A stretch of 64,000 nucleotides of DNA from Paenibacillus sp. 37 (GTDB lineage Bacteria > Bacillota > Bacilli > Paenibacillales > Paenibacillaceae). The DNA lies in NCBI RefSeq assembly GCF_008386395.1, contig NZ_CP043761.1:3906001-3970000 (forward strand), given 5' to 3'. Below the pieces are notes generated by a model. That model saw only the letters and a list, made by a program, of their open reading frames with translations. It was not told the DNA's origin and searched no databases. Position numbers and translations under genes: made by a program. Positions 8,073 to 16,804 of this stretch are shown piece after piece (the stretch's first letter is position 1; each line of letters begins with the position of its first letter).

Positions 8073-8169
8073 TTGCCTTCGGCATCCCGGAGCAGAGCAA
8101 TAGGGAATCACTGTAATAAAGAAGGTGAGTCAAGGAATGAAGGATTGACAGGCATTATACGGTTGTTTA

Positions 8170-8198
8170 TTGTACTTATATGTGTAAAAATATATTTT
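8170..8198 (+). promoter_or_regulatory. Candidate promoter of the GntR/LacI-type regulator
   Basis: TTGTAC (8170-8175), a 17-base spacer and TATTTT (8193-8198) form a sigma-A-like promoter in very AT-rich DNA about 40 bases before the regulator start. This is a motif match only. Confidence 0.4.
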
Positions 8199-8239
8199 AT
8201 ATATAAAAATATAATGAATGAATTGGTGATGTGATTATC

Positions 8240-9376
8240 ATGAGTACGAATGATAGAATACCGTTGTACCAACAAATTCAAGACTACATCCGCAAATTCA
8301 TTGCTTCCGAAAATATGAAGCCGGGTGATCGAATACCGACAGAGAAGGAACTCATGGATCGATTTAACGTTAGCAAAATTACAGTTGTGAATGCCCTGAC
8401 AGGCTTGGCTAACGAGAAATTGATTGCACGCGTCCCGGGGAAAGGAAGCTTTGTCGCGGAAGGCACAGATGCAGCAGACACCTCATTTTCTGAATTTCCG
8501 GCAGTAAAAGGAGGCAGATCGAGTACAAAAATGATTGGGGTGATCATGCCTACGATTCACGACTACTTTGCGATTCGACTCATCGAAGGGATCGAGCAGT
8601 CACTCAATCAGGAAGGCTATCGCAGCATGATCATGCTGACACATGGCAACATTGAGAAAGAAAAGGATGCGATCAGGGAGTTAAAGGCACTTGGAACTGA
8701 GGGGTTGTTAATCTTTCCTGTGGATGAAGGTAACTATAACGAGGAGATTCTCGGCATGAAGTTATCCGGCTTCCCTTTTTTGCTGATTGACCGATATTTG
8801 CCTGGCGTCGAAACCCATTACATTGCGGCTGATGGAAGGTTGGGCGTGAGGCTGGCCGTTGAACATCTATGGGAGCTTGGACATCGTGATATAGCGATCT
8901 GCTCGGATTCTCCATTGCAAACCGTCACGGTCCAGGAGCGAATTGATGGTTATATTGAAGCACTGAAGGATAAAGAAGCATTGATTAACCCTGCACATAT
9001 GATTACAGATTTCAAACCACTGTCTGTTCTGAAGGATGCAGAAGCCCATCCATTGTACCGATATATCAGCAACAAGATGGTGACTGCTTATATATCGCTG
9101 AATGGCAGGCTGGGGGTTCAGATCTATCAAATGGCCAAGCAAGCCGGTCTTCGCATTCCCGAAGATGTATCGATTGTAAGCTTTGATGACCCCACTTCCA
9201 TCGTGGAGGAATTCAGTATTTTTACGCATGTAAAACAATTTGAGAGAGAGATGGGAATCCGAGCAGGCAACCAGCTTCTCGAAGTCATTCGGAATAGCCG
9301 CGAGATTACAGGTTTCAGCAAAATTCTGATTGAACCTGAACTTGTCGTTCGTCAAACGACTGGAAGCTGTCCCTAA
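8240..9376 (+). CDS. GntR/LacI-type transcriptional regulator (AraR-like architecture)
   Basis: The protein (378 residues from ATG 8240; an in-frame GTG at 8231 is an alternative) begins with a GntR winged helix (RIPLYQQIQDYIRKFIA, then GDRIPTEKELMDRFNVSKIT and LIARVPGKGSFVAEG). It continues with a LacI/periplasmic-binding-type ligand domain (MIGVIMPTIHDYFAIRLIEG, VEHLWELGHRDIAICSD, VSIVSFDDPTSIVEEFSI). This fusion is that of Bacillus AraR, a repressor released by its sugar. It directly precedes the plus-strand sugar locus and is separated from it by a terminator, so it is the likely local regulator. The inverted repeat at 9486-9509 is its candidate operator. The effector is unknown but is presumably a product of the downstream hydrolases. 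Confidence 0.85.
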   Translation: MSTNDRIPLYQQIQDYIRKFIASENMKPGDRIPTEKELMDRFNVSKITVVNALTGLANEKLIARVPGKGSFVAEGTDAADTSFSEFPAVKGGRSSTKMIGVIMPTIHDYFAIRLIEGIEQSLNQEGYRSMIMLTHGNIEKEKDAIRELKALGTEGLLIFPVDEGNYNEEILGMKLSGFPFLLIDRYLPGVETHYIAADGRLGVRLAVEHLWELGHRDIAICSDSPLQTVTVQERIDGYIEALKDKEALINPAHMITDFKPLSVLKDAEAHPLYRYISNKMVTAYISLNGRLGVQIYQMAKQAGLRIPEDVSIVSFDDPTSIVEEFSIFTHVKQFEREMGIRAGNQLLEVIRNSREITGFSKILIEPELVVRQTTGSCP

Positions 9377-9400
9377 TCATCATATCAATGCTTAAATTTA

Positions 9401-9437
9401 AGTCTTTTCCGTAGATGTACGGAAAGGGCTTTTTTAT
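9401..9437 (+). terminator. Rho-independent terminator after the regulator
   Basis: AGTCTTTTCCGTA and TACGGAAAGGGCT pair over 13 positions (two G-T pairs) around GATG and are followed by a T run. This separates the regulator from the sugar operon. Confidence 0.85.
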
Positions 9438-9456
9438 TTTTTTCTTAAAAAACATA

Positions 9457-9509
9457 TTGAATATATTCTTAATGTATATTATATTTTGTAAAATGGTGAA
9501 TATTTACAA
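9457..9509 (+). promoter_or_regulatory. Promoter and candidate operator of the sugar-utilisation operon
   Basis: TTGAAT (9457-9462), a 17-base spacer and TATATT (9480-9485) make a good sigma-A promoter. Directly downstream, TTGTAAA (9486-9492) and TTTACAA (9503-9509) form a perfect 7-bp inverted repeat with a 10-base gap, which would cover the transcription start. That is the usual place for a repressor site. The adjacent GntR/LacI-type regulator is the obvious candidate to bind it (inference). Confidence 0.6.
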
Positions 9510-9547
9510 CGAAAGACCAATCCAACAGGGGCAGGGAGGTCATAGCT

Positions 9548-11773
9548 GTGGTTAGAGATCGGAAAGAAGAACGAACCGGATTCCAGGAATCAGCACCCTA
9601 TCATCCTGATTATGATCTGCAAACGGATTTTGTCATGGTCTATGGAATGGACGATACGATGCCGCAACGTATTCAGGAATGGAAGGATAAAGGGTACGTG
9701 GTTCATTTAATGACAGGAGTAGCATGGGGGACCTATAACGACTATCTGGACGGGGAAGTAGACGGGGAAACGCACTGGGATGAAGCCCAGATGGATCGAG
9801 ATGGCGAGATGATTGTCCATGGGAAGGAACCTATTATTCCTTACATGGTTCCAACGGTTTCCTTTGGTAAATATATCGCTGAACGCATACGTGCAGCTGT
9901 TGATTCTGGCGTGGAGGCGATCCATCTGGAGGAACCTGAATTCTGGGTAAACGGGGGGTACTCGGAATCGTTTAAGAGAGAATGGCAGTTGTATTACAAA
10001 GAACCCTGGAGTCCGCCTCACTCCTCACCCGATGCACAGTTTCGGGCTTCCAAATTGAAAGCGTATTTATACACACGTGTGTTAGACCGATTGTGTACCG
10101 AGATGAAAGATTACGCTCTGAAACGTTACAATCGCATCTTGCGATTCTACGTTCCGACCCACAGCCTGATCAATTATACGCAGTGGCGAATTGTTAGCCC
10201 GCAGTCTCGATTGATAGAGCTCCCCTCCGTAGATGGATATATTGCTCAAATCTGGACCGGGACATCACGAACACCGAACGTGTATGAAGGGGTGCGCAAA
10301 GAACGAACTTTTGAAACCGCTTACCTGGAATATGGTGTCATGCAAGAGCTTGTGCGGGGTACAGACAGACGAATGTGGTTTCTGCATGACCCGATCGAGG
10401 ACAATCCGAATTATACATGGGCCGACTATAAACAGAACTACCTGAAGACCGTTGCTGCTTCCCTGCTTCATCCCGGGGTTTCCCATTACGAGGTCGCACC
10501 TTGGCCGCGAAGAATTTTCAAAGGAACTTATCCTTCCGATGAAGGCACGCATAAAGAACGGATTCCACCTGACTATGCAACGACATTGCTGCATGTCATG
10601 CACACGCTTGGCAACATGGATCAGGACAATATCGAAACAGAAGGTGAATCTCTTCAAATTGGTGTATTGATTGCCGACTCGGCCATGTTTCAACGCATGA
10701 AGCCTGAGCCGGAGGCACCGAATGCTGGAAAATATGACGGTACAGATCCGGAAGGATTCCAAGCGGATGGCGACACGGAGCTGCTGGATTTCTCTTCATT
10801 CTATGGTCTTGCTCTGCCATTGCTTCAACACGGAATACCTGTGAGACCCGTCCAGTTTGATAATGTGAGGCGCTATCCACATTACCTGGTTCCATATCGT
10901 GTCCTGCTGTTGAGTTATGAATACATGAAACCGGAGCACTCCGATATCCATTATGCACTGGCCCAATGGGTACAGGACGGTGGTGCGTTGATCTATGTGG
11001 GAGACGACAGCGACCCCTATCACAACATCCGGGCATGGTGGAATGATGACCAGCGCAGGGAAAGCACGAATACCATATATACCTCACCACGCGAGCACTT
11101 GTTTGAACAGCTAGGGCTTAAGGGAGAACAGGAAGGGATTCATCCTGTGGGCAAAGGGGCGGTGCATTGGCTTCCTGTACATCCGGCTGCATGTACGTCA
11201 AGTAAAGCGAGTGCAGATCAACTTCGCCAGACTGTGAAAGAAACATGGGAGAGACTACAGGATTCCAACTTCCGTTGGGAAGCCAAGCATTATTTTAAAA
11301 TTAAACGTGGGCCCTACATCATAGCCTCTGTCCTGGAAGAGTCCATATCCGAAGCACCACTGGTTATCCCAGGTCCGGTGGTGGACTTGTTCGATCCTGA
11401 CCTGCATGTTCGGCAAGAAGTAAGGTTGGCTCCTGGTGAGCAAGCACTGTTATACGACATTACGGCCGGAAGGCCACAGCAAGAAAAGGTGAGCCTGATC
11501 TCTGCCTCTTCCAGAATTGAAGATCTGACGATAACGAATACAGGTTTTCAATGTGTAGCCAAGGGTCCGACCAACATGCAGGCCACCGCCAGATTCTATT
11601 GCCCATTTGAACCCATATCCGTTTGCAGTATAGATCAACACCAGACTGTACCTGCCGAATGGAAATGGGATTCCAAATCGAAAACCGTACTGCTGAACTA
11701 TGAGCATGGCAGCAAGAACAAGGTGGAGATTCAAGTAAGGTGGGATCGTGAGAATGCAAAAGCAAAAGCTTGA
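9548..11773 (+). CDS. Uncharacterised GH42-like protein (TIM barrel plus Rossmann-like domain)
   Basis: This cytoplasmic protein of 741 residues starts at a GTG 8 bases after GGAGG. The first half reads as a (beta/alpha)8 barrel: VHLMTGVAWGTYNDYLDGE, then VEAIHLEEPEFWVNGGYSES with a Glu pair at a strand end, then VDGYIAQIWTGTSR. The second half (from about residue 420) has a Rossmann-like part (GIPVRPVQFDNVRRYPHY, VLLLSYEYMKPEH, WVQDGGALIYVGDD) of the type found as a trimerisation domain in GH42 beta-galactosidases, then a beta-rich tail. I cannot place it in a named glycosidase family. As first gene of the locus, before a GH38 mannosidase and a sugar ABC transporter, it most likely cleaves an imported oligosaccharide. 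Confidence 0.65.
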   Translation: MVRDRKEERTGFQESAPYHPDYDLQTDFVMVYGMDDTMPQRIQEWKDKGYVVHLMTGVAWGTYNDYLDGEVDGETHWDEAQMDRDGEMIVHGKEPIIPYMVPTVSFGKYIAERIRAAVDSGVEAIHLEEPEFWVNGGYSESFKREWQLYYKEPWSPPHSSPDAQFRASKLKAYLYTRVLDRLCTEMKDYALKRYNRILRFYVPTHSLINYTQWRIVSPQSRLIELPSVDGYIAQIWTGTSRTPNVYEGVRKERTFETAYLEYGVMQELVRGTDRRMWFLHDPIEDNPNYTWADYKQNYLKTVAASLLHPGVSHYEVAPWPRRIFKGTYPSDEGTHKERIPPDYATTLLHVMHTLGNMDQDNIETEGESLQIGVLIADSAMFQRMKPEPEAPNAGKYDGTDPEGFQADGDTELLDFSSFYGLALPLLQHGIPVRPVQFDNVRRYPHYLVPYRVLLLSYEYMKPEHSDIHYALAQWVQDGGALIYVGDDSDPYHNIRAWWNDDQRRESTNTIYTSPREHLFEQLGLKGEQEGIHPVGKGAVHWLPVHPAACTSSKASADQLRQTVKETWERLQDSNFRWEAKHYFKIKRGPYIIASVLEESISEAPLVIPGPVVDLFDPDLHVRQEVRLAPGEQALLYDITAGRPQQEKVSLISASSRIEDLTITNTGFQCVAKGPTNMQATARFYCPFEPISVCSIDQHQTVPAEWKWDSKSKTVLLNYEHGSKNKVEIQVRWDRENAKAKA

Positions 11774-11800
11774 TGAACGAGAGGAGAGAACAAAACAATT

Positions 11801-14800
11801 ATGCCATATGAACCGATTAGACTCGGACATTTGAATCAAATGCTGTCCAAACTCCGTGAAGCCATATATGAGCCCATTGCCAAGCTGAATGTGACGGCAT
11901 GGGTTACCCCGGAGCCTGTTCCATTTGAGGAAAGAATGTCAGGTCAGCAAATCACTCTTTCACAGAGCGAGCGTTGGGGGGAATTATGGGATTGTGCCTG
12001 GTTTTGTTTTACAGGGAGCATTCCACCGTCCGGTAGTGACGCCAAGGCTGTTCTTCTGCTGGACGTGAACGGCGAACTCTGTCTGGTGGACCACGAAGGA
12101 ACGCCTGTACAGGGATTGACAACGATTAATTCAGAGTTTGAATTCACACTGGGTCTCCCTGGGAAAAGAGTTGTTGAACTGGACCATTCGTCGATAATGG
12201 TGACGGACGGAGCATTCGAACTGTGGGCTGACGCCGGCAATAACGACTTATTTGGCAAATACCAGGGCGGTACGGTAAAAGAAGCGATTTTGGCACATTG
12301 TCGTGAAGATATAAGAAGTCTCTATTACGACACCGAAGTGCTTCTGGAGACGGCAGAATACCTTCCTGTCAACATGGCGCGCAGAGAAAGGATTCTTCAA
12401 TCCCTGTATGACGCTTCCATAATATTGACGGAATTAACGCCTGACCGCATACATCGCGCCAAGTTATTATTGAACGAACCATTATCACGTCGTGGTGGCG
12501 ATCCTGTGCTGAACATAAGTGCGGTTGGGCATGCACATATTGATTTGGCCTGGTTATGGCCGATCCGTGAGACGATCCGAAAGGGCGCAAGAACATTCTC
12601 CACGGTGCTTCGCATGATGGAGCGTTATCCCGATTATGTGTTCGGAGCGAGTCAGCCTCAGCTATACGATTGGATGAAACAGCACTATCCCAAGATGTAT
12701 GACCAGATCAAGGAACGGGTGCAGGAAGGCAGATGGGAACCGCAAGGGGCCATGTGGGTCGAGTCGGATACCAATGTGCCAGGCGGTGAATCTCTTGTAC
12801 GCCAGATTCTGTACGGCAAACGTTATTTCCAACAGGAATTTGGAATGGAGATGAAGTCGCTGTGGATGCCAGATGTATTTGGCTACTCCGCAAGCTTGCC
12901 GCAGTTGTTGAAGAAATCCGGTGTGGATTACATGATGACCCAGAAGCTCTCCTGGAGTGAGTACAACCGCCATCCTCACCATTCCTTTCTGTGGGAAGGG
13001 ATCGACGGTTCCTCGGTGTTAACACATATGCCACCTGAGGATACGTACAACAGTCCGGCCGCTCCACGTTCCATTGCCAAAGCAGAGCGGGAGTATCTGG
13101 ACAAAAATGTTTCCAGCCACGCATTGATGCTCTTTGGCATTGGAGACGGCGGCGGCGGGCCGGGAGAAGAACATTTGGAACGGTTGGAGCGGGAGAAGAA
13201 CCTGCTCGGTCTGGCGCCTGTTGTGCAGGAACCTTCCTGGAAATTTTTTGAACAATTGAATGAAGAAAGAGAGCGATTCCAGACCTGGCGTGGGGAGTTG
13301 TATCTAGAAAAGCACCAAGGAACCCTGACCAGTCAGGCACGGAGCAAGTGGTATAACCGCAAGATGGAGAAAGCTCTGCGCGAGCTGGAGTTTGCTGCTG
13401 TACTGGCTGCCCGCATGGGCAAGTCTTATCCGGCCGAAGCATTGGAGACGATCTGGAAGGAAGTGCTTCTGTACCAGTTCCATGATATTCTCCCCGGATC
13501 TTCGATTAAGCGAGTATATGATGAGTCGTTAATACGGTATGAAGCATTGCTCCAGCAGACGGAAGGCATGATCACCGAAACCTACAGCTATATTACAGAT
13601 TATATCTCTTCCCAAGAGGAAAGCTCCAATTCAACTGTGGTATTCAACTCACTACCGTGGGAACGTCAGGAGTGGCTGCACCTCCATGGACGATGGCATA
13701 AGGTGCAGGTTCCATCCATGGGCTACACCGTGGTATCTGATCATGAAGATCAGGAGGTCATGGGGGAGATCGCAACTGGTATTGAAACGGATGTTGCTGC
13801 GCTGGAAACAGATTTCCGTGACACAGCCAAGGAGTACAGTATGGAGAATGACATTCTCATCGTGAAATTTGACCCCAATGGCAGCATCACCTCGATCCTG
13901 GATAAGCTGGAGGCACGTGAAGTTATCCTACAAGGACAGCTGGGGAACGACCTTCGTGTATATCATGATGAAGGCGATGCCTGGGATTTCCGCCATGATT
14001 ATTCAGCGCAAGTGGGGATGCCATTAATTCTGAATGATATCCGTGAGCTTCGGGATGGTCCGAAAGTTGGGTTGGTTTTTGATTACAGCTACGGAGAATC
14101 GTCTCTAACCCAAACCGTTATTTTAACGGAGGGCAGTCGGCGTATTGATTTTGAGACGGTCGTGGATTGGCAGGAATACGGTAAAATGTTACGCACTTCG
14201 TTCCCGGTGCAGATTCGTACCGATCAGGTTCACTGTGAAATCCAGTTTGGCAGCCTGAGCAGGCCGACTCACCGCAATACGATGTGGGACTTTGCCAAGG
14301 ATGAGATTTGCGCTCACCAATGGGTGGATATATCAGAACCGGATTACGGAGTCGCCTTACTCAACGATTGCAAATACGGACATCGAGCCATTAACAATGT
14401 ACTTGACCTTCATTTGCTGCGCAGCAGTTCCTACCCGGATCCGGTGGCGGATCGTGCAGAGCACCAATTCACCTATTCGTTATATCCGCATCAGGGGAAC
14501 CATGTTCAGGCTGAAATTTATCGAAGAGGCAATGAACTCAATATTCCGCTGCGCCTGAGTTCCTTGTCTGCACCTTCAATGGATGTAGAAGAGGAAAAGC
14601 TGCCTTACACGAAAGCATTCCTGCAGCCGGATCATCCGCACATCATGGTGGAGTCAATCAAAAAAGCCGAGGACAGCAATGACATTATCGTCCGTCTGTA
14701 TGAGACCTCGGGAACCCGGGTCAAAACGAAACTGTCAATCGGTTGGAATGCTGAAGAAGTCTGGGAAGTGGATCTCATGGAGAATAACATTTCATCGCTG

Positions 14801-14875
14801 GAGCTTCAGGATCAAGCCGACGTAGTTTTGTCCTTTACACCATTCGAGATCATCTCGCTGCGATTGAAAGGTTAG
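11801..14875 (+). CDS. Alpha-mannosidase, glycoside hydrolase family 38
   Basis: This is a full-length cytoplasmic GH38 enzyme (1024 residues). The catalytic barrel starts with GHAHIDLAWLWP, where His246 and Asp248 are zinc ligands. The nucleophile is Asp358 in MPDVFGYSASLPQ, and QFHDILPGSS supplies a further zinc-ligand histidine at 561. The N-terminal 230 residues form the usual lid/beta domain, followed by helical-bundle and C-terminal beta-sandwich domains. GH38 enzymes release alpha-linked mannose with retention, using Zn2+. The gene starts 27 bases after the GH42-like gene and is in the same operon as the transporter, consistent with intracellular trimming of imported mannosides. There is no signal peptide. 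Confidence 0.93.
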   Translation: MPYEPIRLGHLNQMLSKLREAIYEPIAKLNVTAWVTPEPVPFEERMSGQQITLSQSERWGELWDCAWFCFTGSIPPSGSDAKAVLLLDVNGELCLVDHEGTPVQGLTTINSEFEFTLGLPGKRVVELDHSSIMVTDGAFELWADAGNNDLFGKYQGGTVKEAILAHCREDIRSLYYDTEVLLETAEYLPVNMARRERILQSLYDASIILTELTPDRIHRAKLLLNEPLSRRGGDPVLNISAVGHAHIDLAWLWPIRETIRKGARTFSTVLRMMERYPDYVFGASQPQLYDWMKQHYPKMYDQIKERVQEGRWEPQGAMWVESDTNVPGGESLVRQILYGKRYFQQEFGMEMKSLWMPDVFGYSASLPQLLKKSGVDYMMTQKLSWSEYNRHPHHSFLWEGIDGSSVLTHMPPEDTYNSPAAPRSIAKAEREYLDKNVSSHALMLFGIGDGGGGPGEEHLERLEREKNLLGLAPVVQEPSWKFFEQLNEERERFQTWRGELYLEKHQGTLTSQARSKWYNRKMEKALRELEFAAVLAARMGKSYPAEALETIWKEVLLYQFHDILPGSSIKRVYDESLIRYEALLQQTEGMITETYSYITDYISSQEESSNSTVVFNSLPWERQEWLHLHGRWHKVQVPSMGYTVVSDHEDQEVMGEIATGIETDVAALETDFRDTAKEYSMENDILIVKFDPNGSITSILDKLEAREVILQGQLGNDLRVYHDEGDAWDFRHDYSAQVGMPLILNDIRELRDGPKVGLVFDYSYGESSLTQTVILTEGSRRIDFETVVDWQEYGKMLRTSFPVQIRTDQVHCEIQFGSLSRPTHRNTMWDFAKDEICAHQWVDISEPDYGVALLNDCKYGHRAINNVLDLHLLRSSSYPDPVADRAEHQFTYSLYPHQGNHVQAEIYRRGNELNIPLRLSSLSAPSMDVEEEKLPYTKAFLQPDHPHIMVESIKKAEDSNDIIVRLYETSGTRVKTKLSIGWNAEEVWEVDLMENNISSLELQDQADVVLSFTPFEIISLRLKG

Positions 14876-14900
14876 GTTAAGGGAAAGGAGCGTTGGGAAT

Positions 14901-15815
14901 GTGATTAAGAACAGTGTGTTAATGAAGCGAATCTGGAAGCATAAGCTCTTTTACTTGTTCATGTTACCTGGCATCATCTGGTTTTTTTTATTCTCCTATG
15001 TTCCCTTATATGGAATTCAGGTTGCCTTCAGGGACTATACCTTTGTTGGGGGTTTTACCGGAAGTCCCTGGGCAGGTTTCAAGTACTTTCAACAGTTCTT
15101 TAACTACTATCAATCCGGTGATATCATCCGCAACACGGTGATTATCAGTCTTATGAAGCTGTTAATCGGCTTTCCTATGCCAATCATTCTTGCCATTCTT
15201 TTAAACGAAATACGACTAATCCGGTTCAAGAAAACCGTTCAGACACTTTCCTATTTACCCTACTTTGTATCCTGGATTGTGGTTGTCACCCTGATGCAGA
15301 GATTGCTCACGCCATACGGCGGGCCAGTGAATGATTTGCTGGGGTCGTTCGGAACTGATCCAATCCAATTCCTGAACAATCCCACCTGGTTCTATCAGAT
15401 GATTGTTGGATCGGATATTTGGAAGAACATCGGCTGGAACTCCATCATATTCATGGCTGCGATTGCAGGAATTGACCAGCAGCAATATGAAGCTGCCAAG
15501 ATCGATGGTGCAGGGCGTTTCCAACAGATGTGGCATGTGACCCTGCCGGGTATACGTAATGTCGCCATTATATTATTTATTCTCGCCGTGGGTAACTTGA
15601 TGAGCGCGGGTTATGAGCAGCTGCTTCTCCTGAATGGACCTGCGACCGCTGGCATGGGCAGTGTTCTCGACGTGCACGCCATTAACTCGGGTATCCGGGA
15701 AGGGCGTCTGAGCTACGCGGCAGCTGTGGGGCTGTTCCAGAGTGTAATTGGGCTGATTTTGGTGCTAACGGTCAACCGGATTGCCCGCAAAGTCAGTGAT
15801 GTATCCCTGTTCTAA
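14901..15815 (+). CDS. Carbohydrate ABC transporter permease, LplB type
   Basis: This is a 304-residue inner-membrane permease with six membrane segments. The N-terminus (FYLFMLPGIIWFFLFSYVPL, then YGIQVAFRDYTF) is typical of the LplB/YteP group, and the EAA loop is at IDQQQYEAAKIDGAGRFQQM. It pairs with the following permease and the lipoprotein to import oligosaccharides. These two-permease systems usually lack their own ATPase and use a shared MsmX-like subunit, and none is encoded here. The start is GTG at 14901 after AAGGAG. It follows the mannosidase by 25 bases. Confidence 0.93.
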   Translation: MIKNSVLMKRIWKHKLFYLFMLPGIIWFFLFSYVPLYGIQVAFRDYTFVGGFTGSPWAGFKYFQQFFNYYQSGDIIRNTVIISLMKLLIGFPMPIILAILLNEIRLIRFKKTVQTLSYLPYFVSWIVVVTLMQRLLTPYGGPVNDLLGSFGTDPIQFLNNPTWFYQMIVGSDIWKNIGWNSIIFMAAIAGIDQQQYEAAKIDGAGRFQQMWHVTLPGIRNVAIILFILAVGNLMSAGYEQLLLLNGPATAGMGSVLDVHAINSGIREGRLSYAAAVGLFQSVIGLILVLTVNRIARKVSDVSLF

Positions 15816-15827
15816 GGAGGTGATGTG

Positions 15828-16724
15828 ATGACACGCAAATGGTCCTTATTTTCAGTTATAAACTATACCATTCTCGCTTTGGTCGGATTCTCCATGATCT
15901 ACCCGTTTATTTACATCCTGGCGTACTCGCTGAATGACGGCAAGGATTCCATGCAGGGCGCGATCTATTTCCTTCCACGACAATTTACATTGGAGAACTA
16001 TGCCCAGGTATTTGATAACGCACGCATCTGGAAGGCATACCAGATCACCATCATGCGAACCGTGCTGGGTACGTTCCTTCATGTAATTCTGTGTACATTG
16101 ATGGCTTACGCGCTCTCGAAGAAATCATTGCCGGGCCGTTCATTTTTCACCTTTTACATCTTCTTGCCTACGATTTTCAGTGCCGGATTCATCCCGTTCT
16201 TCATTACGCTTCAGAAGCTGCATCTGATCAATACGTTCTGGGTGTACGTCTTGCCGCTGTTATTCAACTTCATGCATATCATCATTATCCGGACCTTTCT
16301 GCAAGGAATTCCGGAAGAGCTGGAGGAATCAGCCCACATTGACGGGTATGGGGATTTTCAAATCTTCATTCGCATCATTCTGCCTCTCTCGGGACCCGTA
16401 CTGGCAACCATCTCCCTCTTCATTGGGGTCGCCCACTGGAATGACTGGTTCTCGGGTGCCTACTATGTGTCCAACAAGGATCTGATTCCGGTGCAAACCC
16501 TCTTGCAGGAGATGCTGACCGAAGCGGAGTCGCTGTCCAATTCGATGCAGCGCGCAGCACAACAGGGCGGGCAGACGATTGGCAGTTCAGGCGGAGCGGG
16601 TGCGACACCCGAATCCCTGCGTATGGCTTTGCTCGTCATTACGGTCTTCCCGATCCTGTGTATCTACCCGTTCCTGCAACGATATTTCGTAAAAGGAGTG
16701 ATGATCGGTTCGGTGAAAGGTTAG
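15828..16724 (+). CDS. Carbohydrate ABC transporter permease, YtcP type
   Basis: This second permease has about 298 residues and six membrane segments (FSMIYPFIYILAYSLNDGKD near the N-terminus). Its EAA motif is GIPEELEESAHIDGYGDFQI. The ATG at 15828 lies 6-7 bases after AAGGAGGT; a GTG three bases earlier is possible. A short cytoplasmic/periplasmic insertion rich in Gln/Gly (residues about 235-260) occurs in this YtcP group. It is 12 bases from the LplB-type gene and forms the heteromeric channel with it. Confidence 0.93.
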   Translation: MTRKWSLFSVINYTILALVGFSMIYPFIYILAYSLNDGKDSMQGAIYFLPRQFTLENYAQVFDNARIWKAYQITIMRTVLGTFLHVILCTLMAYALSKKSLPGRSFFTFYIFLPTIFSAGFIPFFITLQKLHLINTFWVYVLPLLFNFMHIIIIRTFLQGIPEELEESAHIDGYGDFQIFIRIILPLSGPVLATISLFIGVAHWNDWFSGAYYVSNKDLIPVQTLLQEMLTEAESLSNSMQRAAQQGGQTIGSSGGAGATPESLRMALLVITVFPILCIYPFLQRYFVKGVMIGSVKG

Positions 16725-16804
16725 GTGATCCTAACCTGGAATTTGCTGAGTTTTATCAGGCTTGACCCAGATCATTCATCATCATATTTCAGGAGGCGAT
16801 TGGT

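Noticed and set aside
7593..8111. A single 172-residue gene
   Set aside because: Its two halves match unrelated families (MprF C-domain and PAP2), each truncated, so it is treated as two pseudogene fragments.
12708..13442. Long antisense open frame (244 codons) within the GH38 gene
   Set aside because: It lies entirely opposite a clearly conserved mannosidase, has no ribosome binding site, and its Arg/Pro/His-rich composition is typical of antisense reading of a G+C-richer gene.
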